A stretch of 60,705 bases of DNA from Candidatus Zhuqueibacterota bacterium (GTDB taxonomy: Bacteria > Zhuqueibacterota > Zhuqueibacteria > Zhuqueibacterales > Zhuqueibacteraceae). The notes below the pieces were generated by a model that was given only the letters and a program-made list of their open reading frames with translations, made no database searches and was not told where the DNA came from. Positions 52,655 to 60,705 of the stretch are shown piece after piece. The stretch lies in assembly GCA_022616415.1 (NCBI GenBank), contig JAKEEU010000327.1:1-60705 (forward strand), given 5' to 3'. The translations under genes and the position numbers were made by a program. Within the stretch, counting starts at the first letter, position 1; each line of letters begins with the position of its first letter.

Positions 52655-53587
52655 ATGAAACCTCATCTCTTAGTTTTGATCCTTTTTGCTATCGCTTTAT
52701 TGTCCACTCAGCTTCCACCGGAAAATAGCGTAAAACCCATCAAGGTCGTTGAAGTACCCGGCTATTGTGAGGGCATTGTCTTCGACCATGTCGGCAACGC
52801 TTACATCTCCGACTGTTGGAATGGAAACATATACCGCGTCACTAATGATGGGCAGGCGAATCTCTGGGCAAAGACCGGCGCGCCCAACGGCCATAAAATT
52901 TTGGCCGACAGCACCCATCTGGTCTGCGATGGGAGCCACCATGCGGTTCTGCGTCTCGATAAGAATGGCGAAATTATCGGCAAAGCTTCTGCGGAGTGCA
53001 ATGGAAAGCCATTACGCGCGCCGAACGATTTGACATTGGATCCGATAGGTGGCTTCTACTTTACCGACCCCGGCGGATCAGATGAAAAGAATCCCATCGG
53101 CACGGTTCATTATGTGGACGTGGCCGGGAAGACCCATCTCGTAGCGGAAGGGTTGGCATTCCCCAACGGCGTCGTGCTTCGTCCTGATGGCAAGTCACTG
53201 CTGGTGGGCGAGAGCAAGCACAACCGCATTCTCGTCTATGAGGTCGTCGCTCCTGGCAAAGTTGGAAAAAGAGAAATCTTCGCGCCATTGCCGACAAAGA
53301 CTGGCGACCAAATTGATAATCAGCCGGACGGAATCTGCTTGGATCAAGATGGAAATCTCTACGTGGCGCATTATGGGATGCATCAAGTGCAAGTTCTTAG
53401 TCCGGAGGGCAAACTTTTGCGCCGTTACCCAGGCGGCAACTTAACCACGAGCAACGTTGCGTTTGGCGGTCCGAATATGGATCAACTTTACATTACCGGC
53501 GCATTGGGCGAGGAAAAGACAACTCGTGGCGCGCTTTTCCGCTTGGACTTGAAAGGAGTGAAGGGCTTAAAGGTTCTGCCGAAATAA
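52655..53587 (+). CDS. Exported SMP-30/gluconolactonase-like beta-propeller
   Basis: 310 residues from MKPHLLVLILFAIALLS (52655), a signal peptide. The longer frame overlaps the previous gene and is rejected. Metal and propeller motifs: EGIVFDHVGNAYISDCWNG, APNDLTLDPIGGFYFTDPGG, FPNGVVLRPDGKSLLVGES and QPDGICLDQDGNLYVAHYG. These match SMP-30 lactonases (Glu, Asn, Asp ligands to Ca or Zn). It could hydrolyse sugar lactones formed in the periplasm, complementing the cytosolic UlaG-like enzyme. Its stop overlaps the permease start (TAATG), so the two are one operon. Confidence 0.9.
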   Translation: MKPHLLVLILFAIALLSTQLPPENSVKPIKVVEVPGYCEGIVFDHVGNAYISDCWNGNIYRVTNDGQANLWAKTGAPNGHKILADSTHLVCDGSHHAVLRLDKNGEIIGKASAECNGKPLRAPNDLTLDPIGGFYFTDPGGSDEKNPIGTVHYVDVAGKTHLVAEGLAFPNGVVLRPDGKSLLVGESKHNRILVYEVVAPGKVGKREIFAPLPTKTGDQIDNQPDGICLDQDGNLYVAHYGMHQVQVLSPEGKLLRRYPGGNLTTSNVAFGGPNMDQLYITGALGEEKTTRGALFRLDLKGVKGLKVLPK

Positions 53588-54954
53588 TGAAAGAAGACCG
53601 CGCACACTTGCAAAGACGCTTTGGATTGCTCCAAGCCACCGCGCTCAACATGTCCAACATGATTGGGATCGGCCCGTTCATCACGATCCCACTCTTGATG
53701 TCGGCGTTGGGCGGGCCGCAGGCGATGCTTGGTTGGCTGGTTGCCGTGCTCATCGCCATTCCGGACGGCATGGTATGGAGTGAGCTTGGCGCGAGTCTTC
53801 CCGGTTCCGGCGGAAGCTACGTTTACTTACGCGAGGGATTTGGGCGCGAGAAGTTTGGCCGGTTAACGGCGTTCTTGTTCATTTGGCAATTCATTCTGAG
53901 CGGCCCGCTGGAAATCGCCTCCGGCTACATCGGCTTTGCCAACTACGTCGGTTATATGTGGACAGGGATGACGGCAACGCAAGTCAAGCTTGTGGCTGCT
54001 GCGGTTGGCGTTATCAATATCGCGCTGCTTTATCGCCGGATCACTTCGATCGGCAAGATTACCGTCAGCTTGTGGATTGGAACGCTATTAACCACCGCGG
54101 CGGTCATTGCCACTGGCGCCATACACTTCGAGGCACGGCGAGCGTTCGATTTTCCGCCCGGCGCATTCAACTTTTCGATGGGATTTCTTTGGGGGCTTGG
54201 CGCGGCGTCGCGCATCGGCATCTATGATTATCTCGGCTATTACGATATTTGTTACATCGGCGAAGAAGTCAAAGACCCCGGTCGAGTTATCCCGCGTTCG
54301 ATCATCATCAGCATCATCACGGTGGCGTTGATTTATTTCGCTATCAATCTTTCGATCATCGGCATCGTGCCGTGGCGCGAGTTCGTTCCGGCAGAATCGA
54401 ATCCGAATTCCAATTACATCGTTTCGATCTTCATGGAGAAAATATACGGCTCGAAAATCGCGACTGTATTCACCGCGATGGTGTTGTGGACGGCATTCGG
54501 ATCGGTGTTCGCTATTCTGCTGGGATATTCGCGCATACCCTACGCTGCTGCCAAGGATGATTACTTTTTCAAAGTGTTCAGCCGCGTGCACCCAAAGGAG
54601 CAATTTCCCAATGTCTCGCTGGTCGTCATCGGTACGATAGCAATAGTATGCAGTTTTTTTTCTCTTGGGCTGGTGATCGATGCGTTGATCACGACGAGAA
54701 TACTGGTGCAATTCATCGGGCAGATCTTTGCGGTGATGCTGCTCCGGAAGCACGCACCGGAGTTGAAGCGGCCCTATCGAATCTGGTTTTATCCCGTTCC
54801 TAATTTAATCGCGCTGGTCGGATGGATTTTCATCTTTGCCACCTCGGATTGGAAGCTGATCGCTTTTGGATTCGGCTCACTGGCGCTCGGTGCCATCTTT
54901 TTCTTTTTGTGGTCATGGAAGTCGGAACGATGGCCATTCGTGGCATCGGTTTAA
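53587..54954 (+). CDS. APC-superfamily permease
   Basis: 455 residues with about twelve membrane helices. APC signature near the N-terminus (LQATALNMSNMIGIGPFITI), SELGASLPGSGGSYVYLREG, FGREKFG, and IGEEVKDPGRVIPRSIIIS, typical of amino-acid/polyamine antiporters. It overlaps the lactonase-like gene by one base and precedes a cytosolic oxidoreductase. The family usually moves amino acids; sugar-acid transport is only a contextual guess. Confidence 0.9.
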   Translation: MKEDRAHLQRRFGLLQATALNMSNMIGIGPFITIPLLMSALGGPQAMLGWLVAVLIAIPDGMVWSELGASLPGSGGSYVYLREGFGREKFGRLTAFLFIWQFILSGPLEIASGYIGFANYVGYMWTGMTATQVKLVAAAVGVINIALLYRRITSIGKITVSLWIGTLLTTAAVIATGAIHFEARRAFDFPPGAFNFSMGFLWGLGAASRIGIYDYLGYYDICYIGEEVKDPGRVIPRSIIISIITVALIYFAINLSIIGIVPWREFVPAESNPNSNYIVSIFMEKIYGSKIATVFTAMVLWTAFGSVFAILLGYSRIPYAAAKDDYFFKVFSRVHPKEQFPNVSLVVIGTIAIVCSFFSLGLVIDALITTRILVQFIGQIFAVMLLRKHAPELKRPYRIWFYPVPNLIALVGWIFIFATSDWKLIAFGFGSLALGAIFFFLWSWKSERWPFVASV

Positions 54955-54981
54955 AATTGAATTAATTTTACGAGATTATTT

Positions 54982-56181
54982 ATGCGCAAAATCCGTTGGG
55001 GCGTTCTCAGCACCGCCCGCATCGGCCTGCAAAAAGTCATTCCGGCGATGCAGCAAGGCCGGCATTGCGATATTTTCGCCATTGCGTCGCGAAATTTGGA
55101 ATCAGCCAACAAAGCTGCGGCGCAACTCGGCATTCCGAAAGTTTATGGCGCTTATGAAGAACTGCTCAACGATCCGGAGGCCGAGGCCGTCTACAACCCA
55201 TTGCCGAATCATCTCCATGTGCCGTGGTCGATCAAAGCCATCGAAGCCGGCAAGCACGTGCTCATCGAAAAGCCGATTGCCACCAGCGTTAGTGAATTGC
55301 AACAACTGATGAACGCCGCGAAAGCTCATCCTCACCTCAAAGTAATGGAAGCGTTCATGTATCGCCTGCATCCGCAGTGGCTGAAAGCGCGTGAGCTGGC
55401 GCAAAGCGGAAACATCGGCGAGGCACGGACGATTCATTCTTTCATTTCGTTTTTCAACAATGATCCGCAAAATGTTCGCAACAAACCGGAGATGGGCGGT
55501 GGCGCGTTGTTCGATATCGGCTGTTATTCGATTTCCATCCCTCGCTTCATCTTCGGCGCCGAGCCCAAGCGCGTCTGCGCCCACATCGACTTTGACCTGA
55601 ATTTCCATATCGACCGTACGATTTCCGGAATCATCGACTTCGGACATCGGACATCGGACTTTACCTGTTCGATGCAATTGGTGCGTCATCAAAGCGCGAC
55701 AATCTTCGGCACGGAAGGCCAGATTGAAATTGCGGCCCCATTGAATCCGCCTTTCGATCAACCCACAAAGATTTTTCTCCAACGTAACGGTACGACAGAA
55801 GAAATTCCCATCGAAGTTTGCAATCAATTCACGCTGCAAGGCGACGCGTTTAGCTTGGCCATTCTCAATGATGCGCCGGTTCCTATACCCCTCGAAGACT
55901 CGCTGGCTAATATGAAAGTGATTGATGCGTTGTTTGAAAGTGCGTGGAAAAATTCTTGGGTTACAATAGACCAAACGCAAATAAAAAAATTCAAGTTGAA
56001 TCGAAATCTTATGGAGCACATTATGAAATCTTTTATTCGAGTTTTAATCGTTTCTATCAGCCTTACTACAATCATCTTCGCCCAAGGCCTTCCGGTTGCC
56101 TCACCTGAAAATGTCGGGCTTTCCAGTGATCGTTTGAAAAGATTGGAATCCGTGATGCTGCAATATGTCGAAAAAAAATAA
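54982..56181 (+). CDS. Gfo/Idh/MocA family oxidoreductase with a tail borrowed from the next gene
   Basis: The first ~345 residues are a cytosolic oxidoreductase: WGVLSTARIGLQKVIPAM, family loop HVLIEKPIATSVSELQQ, MEAFMYRLHPQW and GGGALFDIGCYSISIPR, a subgroup like D-xylose/glucose-fructose-type dehydrogenases. The natural end would be near FESAWKNSWVTI. No stop follows; the frame runs on through KKFKLNRNLMEHI into the signal peptide of the adjacent beta-lactamase-like gene and ends at that gene's TAA (56179). The extra ~50 residues are therefore probably accidental. Whether the tail harms the enzyme is unknown. Confidence 0.85.
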   Translation: MRKIRWGVLSTARIGLQKVIPAMQQGRHCDIFAIASRNLESANKAAAQLGIPKVYGAYEELLNDPEAEAVYNPLPNHLHVPWSIKAIEAGKHVLIEKPIATSVSELQQLMNAAKAHPHLKVMEAFMYRLHPQWLKARELAQSGNIGEARTIHSFISFFNNDPQNVRNKPEMGGGALFDIGCYSISIPRFIFGAEPKRVCAHIDFDLNFHIDRTISGIIDFGHRTSDFTCSMQLVRHQSATIFGTEGQIEIAAPLNPPFDQPTKIFLQRNGTTEEIPIEVCNQFTLQGDAFSLAILNDAPVPIPLEDSLANMKVIDALFESAWKNSWVTIDQTQIKKFKLNRNLMEHIMKSFIRVLIVSISLTTIIFAQGLPVASPENVGLSSDRLKRLESVMLQYVEKK

Positions 56182-57037
56182 ATCGCGGGTGCAGTCGCTC
56201 TCATTGCGCGCAAAGGGAAAGTGGCTTATCTCCAAAGCGTCGGCTTGCAGGAGGTCGAAGCTAAAACACCGATGCAGAACAACACGATTTTTCGCATCGC
56301 CTCGATGACGAAGCCGATCACCAGCGTCGCGGTTATGATTCTTTATGAAGAAGGCCGCTTGCTGCTCAATGATGCACCATCCTGGCGACCAGTGGGAATA
56401 CGGGCTCTCGATTGATTTGTTGGGCTATCTTATTGAAGTGGTTTCCGGAAAATCATTCAATGACTTTTTAAAAGAGCGAATTTTTGAGCCGCTAAAAATG
56501 TATGACACGCATTTTTACCTTCCTGAAAACAAAGTCTCTCGTCTTGCCGCAGCCTATCAATATTCTCCGGAAAAGGGATTGTCGAAGCTGCCCGAGGCAA
56601 TTTCAGAAGGAAACTTGGAATTTTCACCGGCCTATCCCTATCGCGGGCCGCAAAAATTTCACGCCGGCGGTGCAGGATTGTGCGCCACCATTTCGGATTA
56701 CGCGCGCTTTGCGCAAATGCTGCTAAATGGCGGCGAGTTGGATGGTGTGCGTATCTTAAGCCGCAAATCCGTCGAGCTGATGACAGCGGATTTTATGGGC
56801 AGGCTGAACAGTGAGATGGGTTTTGGGTTGGGTTTCGGAATCAGACGAGCCTTGCGCGAAGGCGGTGAGCTCGGCTCGGTTGGCGCGTATGGATGGAGCG
56901 GATTTTGGAATACACGATTTTTGATTGACCCACACGAGCAAATGTTCACGATCGTTATGACTCAACTTTACCCGTATGCGGCGGTGGATTTGATGGATAA
57001 GTTTACGGTGATGGTATATCAAGCCATAGTGGATTAA
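56023..57037 (+). pseudogene. Class C beta-lactamase-like serine hydrolase, broken three ways
   Basis: The start MKSFIRVLIVSISL (56023; GGAG upstream) gives a signal peptide and LPVASPENVGLSSDRL. TAA at 56179 interrupts EKK/IAGAVALIARKGKV. The frame resumes with the catalytic FRIASMTKPITSVAVM (S-x-x-K) and LYEEGRLLLNDAP. Then a deletion of roughly 110 residues joins out of frame to HPGDQWEYGLSIDLLGYLIE, which includes the Tyr region. It ends normally (QAIVD). All expected pieces outside the deletion are recognisable. The protein cannot be made intact. Confidence 0.85.
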
Positions 57038-57054
57038 AGTCATCGAGTAAAGTA

Positions 57055-57110
57055 CCCAGCGGCTAGAAACAACGCAACTGATAAAAGCCTCATCCGTTGT
57101 CCCGCCGCGG
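57055..57110. repeat. CCAACGGAT repeat, diverged copy 5
   Basis: CCCAGCGGCTAGAAACAACGC followed by AACTGAT and then ATCCGTTGTCCCGCC. A partly diverged hairpin between the beta-lactamase remnant and the next oxidoreductase. Confidence 0.65.
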
Positions 57111-57132
57111 CGGGATTTTCCCAGGAGAAAAT

Positions 57133-58386
57133 ATGGCACAAGTTCTCAAGCTCGGCATCGTCGGCGCGGGATTTATCGCGAAGTTTCAAGCGCGCGCCCT
57201 CATGCAGATTCGAAACGTCGAAATTGCCGGTGTGGTTTCGCGTACCGCAGCCTCGGCACAAGCATTTTCAAAAACCGTCAAAGATCACGGGATTGGCGAA
57301 GGAATCGTTTATGCTGACGTCACCGAAATGGCGAAGCACGTTGATGCCATTGCCGTTTACTCGCCGAACTTCACGCGCGTCGAGATTGTCGAAAAAATCA
57401 TCGAGGCCGTCAAGAAAGGCGCAGCGTTGAAAGGATTGATTTGCGAGAAGCCGTTGGCGCGCAACGTGAAAGAAGCGCAGCGCCTTGTCGATCTCGCCAA
57501 TGCGGCCAAGCTTAAAACCGCGTATTTTGAAAATCAAATTTTCATGAAGCCGGTTCGAACGCAATTGCAGCAGCTTGCGCCGCAGCAAAGAACCATGGGG
57601 CCGCTGGTGCTCGTGCGCTCCGCCGAAGAGCATGGCGGCCCGCATGAGCCGTGGTTTTGGGATCCGACGCGCCAGGGCGGCGGTGTCCTGTCGGACATGG
57701 GTTGCCACAGCATCGCGGTGGGATGGTATTGCCTCACGCCGCTCGGCAAGCCGCTGACATTTTTGCAACCGGTTTCGATTGCCGCGGATTGCTCACTGCT
57801 CAAATGGGGGCAAAAGCCGTGGCGCGAAAAGCTGATGCAAAAAATGGGCGTGGATTACAGCAAAACACCGGCGGAGGATTTTACCACCGGCATGATTACT
57901 TTCAAAAATCCGGAAACCGGCCAGCTCGTCAAGGCGCAGTTCACCGACTCGTGGATGTTCGAGAAGCAAGGCTTGCGTTTGTTCATGGATGGCATGGGCC
58001 CTGGTTATGCGTTCGAAATCAACACGCTCAACTCCTCGCTGCAGGTTTTTATCGGCGATGTCGCTGCCGAAGCAGTTGCCGATGCGGAAACGGCTCTGGA
58101 AAAAGCGACGGCCTCGCGCGGCTTGCTCGTGGTGCAATATAACGAGCCGGATTTGTACGGTTACACCGACGAGAACGAAGACACCGCTGCGGCATTTCTC
58201 GCCGGACGCGATGGTTTTTTGCCGTTGAGCTACGGTCTCGAAATCACCAAGCTCTGCATGGCCGGCTACATGGCCGCGGAGCGCAAGAAGACCATTGATC
58301 TCACCGATCCCGCTGTGCAAAAAGAACTCGAGACGTACGTGCCGCTCATTCAACAGGGCAAAGGCGCAGAGGTGCTATTCGCGTAG
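57133..58386 (+). CDS. Gfo/Idh/MocA family oxidoreductase, cytosolic
   Basis: 417 residues from MAQVLKLGIVGAGFIAKFQ (57133; AGGAGAAA upstream). The longer frame from 57097 starts within repeat DNA. Rossmann GIVGAGFIAKF; family loop LICEKPLARNVKEAQR; C-terminal GGGVLSDMGCHSIAVGWY. No signal peptide. It lies beside a DUF1080 lipoprotein-like gene, repeating the oxidoreductase/DUF1080 pairing seen at 31-33 kb, here with a cytosolic dehydrogenase. Confidence 0.9.
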   Translation: MAQVLKLGIVGAGFIAKFQARALMQIRNVEIAGVVSRTAASAQAFSKTVKDHGIGEGIVYADVTEMAKHVDAIAVYSPNFTRVEIVEKIIEAVKKGAALKGLICEKPLARNVKEAQRLVDLANAAKLKTAYFENQIFMKPVRTQLQQLAPQQRTMGPLVLVRSAEEHGGPHEPWFWDPTRQGGGVLSDMGCHSIAVGWYCLTPLGKPLTFLQPVSIAADCSLLKWGQKPWREKLMQKMGVDYSKTPAEDFTTGMITFKNPETGQLVKAQFTDSWMFEKQGLRLFMDGMGPGYAFEINTLNSSLQVFIGDVAAEAVADAETALEKATASRGLLVVQYNEPDLYGYTDENEDTAAAFLAGRDGFLPLSYGLEITKLCMAGYMAAERKKTIDLTDPAVQKELETYVPLIQQGKGAEVLFA

Positions 58387-58437
58387 CACAGAGAGCATAG
58401 CACGTAATGCAACATTCATGTTGCTTTTTCTGTACAT

Positions 58438-58463
58438 TTCCGTGTGAGTTTTTGATCCGTGTG
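58438..58463. repeat. GATCAAAAACTCACACGGA repeat, single arm
   Basis: TTCCGTGTGAGTTTTTGATC followed by CGTGTG matches 45085-45107. It lies upstream of the DUF1080 gene. The long frame starting at 58407 translates this repeat. Confidence 0.75.
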
Positions 58464-58499
58464 GTACTTATTTCTGAGATGAAGGCAAGGAAGTTCCTT

Positions 58500-59309
58500 A
58501 TGCGACAATCTCTTTTGACGATGAACCAGTGGCGGTGCTTGCTTTGGACACTTTTCATTTTTCTATTGAGCGCATCTTGCGCTGTAAGACGGGATAGCGC
58601 AAGCAACAGCCGCTGGATCAGCCTCTTCAACGGCAAGAACCTTGATGGATGGAAAGTTAAGATTGCTGGGCATGAACTGAATGACAACTATGGCAACACC
58701 TTTCGCGTGGAGAATGGCGTCTTGAAGGTTTCTTACGATCAGCACGACAAATTCGGCGGAGAATTCGGGCATCTTTTTTATAAGGATAAATTTTCACATT
58801 ATCGTTTGCGCGTGGAATACCGTTTCGTGGGAGAGCAATGTCCAGGCGGTCCGGATTGGGCTTTCCGCAATAGCGGGATTATGCTGCACTGCCAATCGCC
58901 CGAAAGCATGACCAAGGCTCAGAGTTTTCCGGTTTCTATCGAAGCACAGTTCCTCGGCGGCAACGGTAAGGATGAGCGTTCAACCGGCAATCTCTGCACG
59001 CCAGGAACGCATGTCGTGATAAGTGGCGAGCTTGTCACTCGCCACTGCACCAACTCCCGTTCAAAAACCTATCATGGCGATCAGTGGGTGACGATGGAGG
59101 TTGAGGTGCATGGCGACTCCACCATTAAGCACATCGTAAACGGCGAGGCTGTATTGGAATATGAGAAGCCGCAGCTTGACGAAAGCGATGCCGATGCGCA
59201 GAAGCTCATCATCAGCGGAAAGAAGCTGCTGCGCGAAGGATATATCGCCCTGCAAGCCGAGAGTCATCCGATTGAGTTTCGCAAGGTGGAGATCCTTATT
59301 TTGAAATAA
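58500..59309 (+). CDS. DUF1080 (3-keto-disaccharide hydrolase type) lipoprotein
   Basis: 269 residues from MRQSLLTMNQW (58500; AAGGAAG upstream). A start seven codons earlier is possible. Signal with lipobox LLSASC. DUF1080 features: WISLFNGKNLDGWKVKI, GHLFYKDKFSHYRLRVEYRF, AFRNSGIMLHCQSPE, FPVSIEAQFLGG and EGYIALQAESHPIEFRKVEI. This subtype is longer than the one at 31186 and has extra cysteines. Probably cleaves 3-keto-glycosides in the periplasm. Confidence 0.9.
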   Translation: MRQSLLTMNQWRCLLWTLFIFLLSASCAVRRDSASNSRWISLFNGKNLDGWKVKIAGHELNDNYGNTFRVENGVLKVSYDQHDKFGGEFGHLFYKDKFSHYRLRVEYRFVGEQCPGGPDWAFRNSGIMLHCQSPESMTKAQSFPVSIEAQFLGGNGKDERSTGNLCTPGTHVVISGELVTRHCTNSRSKTYHGDQWVTMEVEVHGDSTIKHIVNGEAVLEYEKPQLDESDADAQKLIISGKKLLREGYIALQAESHPIEFRKVEILILK

Positions 59310-59355
59310 TGTTCGCTGAATGATTAAAATATGAAAGGCAATTTAAAGGAAAGTC

Positions 59356-60159
59356 ATGATTGATTTTTCAAACATGCCGCCTTACGAGCTTGGATTGACC
59401 TGTCGTGAAGATGTTATACCTTTTTTGATTAATTTTTTGAAGAAGGGAAGCGCTAATGAGAGGCGATTAGCGGCATCTGCAGTGGGAAAATTGGCAACGC
59501 ACTTTAAGGATGCTTGCAATCAAGCAATACCAGCACTCTTGTCATGTTTAGAATTATCAGATCAGCCTCAGACTCGTCAATATGCGCTTAAAACTCTTTC
59601 AAAATTGGATCTGCCAATTGAATCTCTGCATATAATACGAAAGATTCAAGAATCAGATCAAAAACAGTATAACAGGGATGCTGCAACAGCGGTTCTTTCT
59701 AAATTTCCTATGGACAACAGTTCCACTCTTAAAACTATCGTTAATACAATAACAGATGGGTCAAACTTGGATGATGAGGTTCTTCATGAAAGTGTGGATT
59801 TTTCATTTCGAATAAAATATCCACCCATACTTAGAACAATAGATGGTCATATGGTTCGTTCCAGAGCCGAACTCCTCATTGACAACTGGTTGTATTATTC
59901 AGGCATCATTCACGCTTATGAAAAGCAAGTACCAGTCAAGGAAGACTTATTTTGTGACTTTTACTTGCCTAAGGGAGACGTTTACATGGAATATTGGGGA
60001 TTAGAAAAAAACGAAAACTATCAAAAACGAAAAGAAATCAAAAGGCAGATTTATAGCAAATATAATCTCAATCTGATCGAATTGACTGATGAGCACATAA
60101 AGTATCTGGATGACTGTTTACCAAAATTTCTATTGAAATACGACATCTCTGTATTATAA
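59356..60159 (+). CDS. HEAT-repeat protein with C-terminal PD-(D/E)XK-like nuclease domain
   Basis: 267 residues. Residues ~15-125 form HEAT-like helical repeats (VIPFLINFLKKGSANERRLA, AIPALLSCLELSDQPQTRQY). The C-terminal ~90 residues look like a PD-(D/E)XK nuclease: VRSRAELLIDNWLYYSG, YEKQVPVKEDLFCDFYLP, VYMEYWGLE, then KRKEIKRQIY and LNLIELTDE. The conserved Glu, Asp and E-Y-W order fits the fold in UvrD-type and defence nucleases. A/T-rich like the left edge. Possible defence role, from domain class only. Confidence 0.7.
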   Translation: MIDFSNMPPYELGLTCREDVIPFLINFLKKGSANERRLAASAVGKLATHFKDACNQAIPALLSCLELSDQPQTRQYALKTLSKLDLPIESLHIIRKIQESDQKQYNRDAATAVLSKFPMDNSSTLKTIVNTITDGSNLDDEVLHESVDFSFRIKYPPILRTIDGHMVRSRAELLIDNWLYYSGIIHAYEKQVPVKEDLFCDFYLPKGDVYMEYWGLEKNENYQKRKEIKRQIYSKYNLNLIELTDEHIKYLDDCLPKFLLKYDISVL

Positions 60160-60218
60160 AACAGGGTCTTTGCAAAACAATTAATCGAGCTAAACTAGAC
60201 TTTGACATTAGGCCAGAA

Positions 60219-60638
60219 GTGAGATACAGAACCAGAGAAAAGAAATTCTTGGGCAAAATTTCTGCGCCAACAGGCCCAGAATGGATTGCTATTGATAATG
60301 TCCGTTTGTGGCTGCCAAGCAACAAAAGAACAGCCTTGAGTCACGTGCCCCGATCATCTGATTTACATATCGAGACGCGTGGCGCAGGATGGGCAGTGGC
60401 ACGTTCGGCGCTGGATTTCATGCTTCGATGCATTTATGGAGCGAAAGCAAAATTTAAAATTGACAGTGCTGCGAAAGTTGGTGAAGGATTGAGCAAAAAC
60501 GTATATCGCGCCGATGTCACCATATTTGAAGGCAAAAGGAAAAAATATGATTCATTCGCAATCAGCCAACTGGCGTATGATGCAGATCCGGATGCCGGTT
60601 TAAGATTAACACCGATTTTCATTAAAAAATTAGAGTAA
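60219..60638 (+). CDS. Hypothetical protein at the right edge
   Basis: 139 residues from a GTG (60219). The frame is open further upstream into the end of the nuclease gene, so the true start may be earlier, or this may be the tail of a gene broken by a frameshift. Contains KISAPTGPEWIAIDNVRLWL and HIETRGAGWAVARSALDFML. No family recognised. It follows the HEAT-nuclease by 60 bp and may be its partner. Confidence 0.5.
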   Translation: MRYRTREKKFLGKISAPTGPEWIAIDNVRLWLPSNKRTALSHVPRSSDLHIETRGAGWAVARSALDFMLRCIYGAKAKFKIDSAAKVGEGLSKNVYRADVTIFEGKRKKYDSFAISQLAYDADPDAGLRLTPIFIKKLE

Positions 60639-60705
60639 AGAATTTAGGTCGTGTTCTGGCGGTCAAAGTGCAATTGGATACCCCCAAGCCAAGGGATATC
60701 CCAAG

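Overview
The window looks like a chromosomal segment of an uncultivated, sugar-degrading Gram-negative bacterium. The likely lineage is the FCB-type candidate phyla (KSB1/Latescibacterota-like). This is inferred from many exported Gfo/Idh/MocA oxidoreductases, DUF1080 proteins, an Agl23-type GT39 protein, a CarboxypepD_reg-like protein, and intergenic DNA loaded with hairpin repeats. I see no rRNA, tRNA or CRISPR array.

Left edge (1-7.7 kb): an A/T-rich unit resembling a defence operon. It holds the end of an unknown gene, an 898-aa protein ending in C2H2-type zinc fingers, and a 1556-aa DEAD/DEAH helicase with a DUF1998/MrfA-type cysteine cluster. Next comes a gene graveyard (7.67-8.25 kb) with remnants of an RND pump, a TolB-like regulator and a sigma-54 regulator. 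A coupled operon follows (XRE repressor, small protein, HExxH metallopeptidase) whose promoter overlaps a palindrome and appears leaderless. Then comes a CadC-like winged-helix/TolB propeller regulator.

Most striking (12.9-15.4 kb): two tandem secreted PQQ-type beta-propeller proteins each carry an in-frame TGA at the same alignment position. In both, a hairpin with a GGUC loop starts its loop exactly 17 nt downstream. This is the signature of bacterial selenoproteins, here in a fold I do not recall as a classical selenoprotein family.

15.4-22.6 kb: a palindromic element, type VI secretion remnants (tssG end, tssH/clpV start with a nonsense codon), a deleted L-serine dehydratase gene, an Orc1-like ATPase, Cu/Zn superoxide dismutase, GlcD and a lipoprotein.

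22.9-33.6 kb and 45-59 kb: sugar-oxidation genes. There are eight Gfo/Idh/MocA oxidoreductases, three xylose-isomerase-like TIM barrels, two DUF1080 (3-keto-glycoside-cleaving type) proteins, a formylglycine-generating-enzyme-like protein, an SMP-30 propeller, an APC permease and an UlaG-like lactonase. Several carry Tat signals, so an envelope 3-keto-sugar pathway is plausible. Between these blocks lie a seven-heme cytochrome with a cytochrome b, deoC, a discoidin-like lipoprotein, Agl23, apbE, a GT2, an SDR, a ROK kinase, a SIS protein and a MetE-like protein.

Decay and repeat invasion are prominent: broken tssG, tssH, sdaA, beta-lactamase and GxxExxY genes, an attC-like cassette remnant, and at least six repeat families. 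Some repeats now supply gene ends. The right edge is again A/T-rich, with a HEAT-repeat protein carrying a PD-(D/E)XK-like nuclease domain and an unknown small protein.
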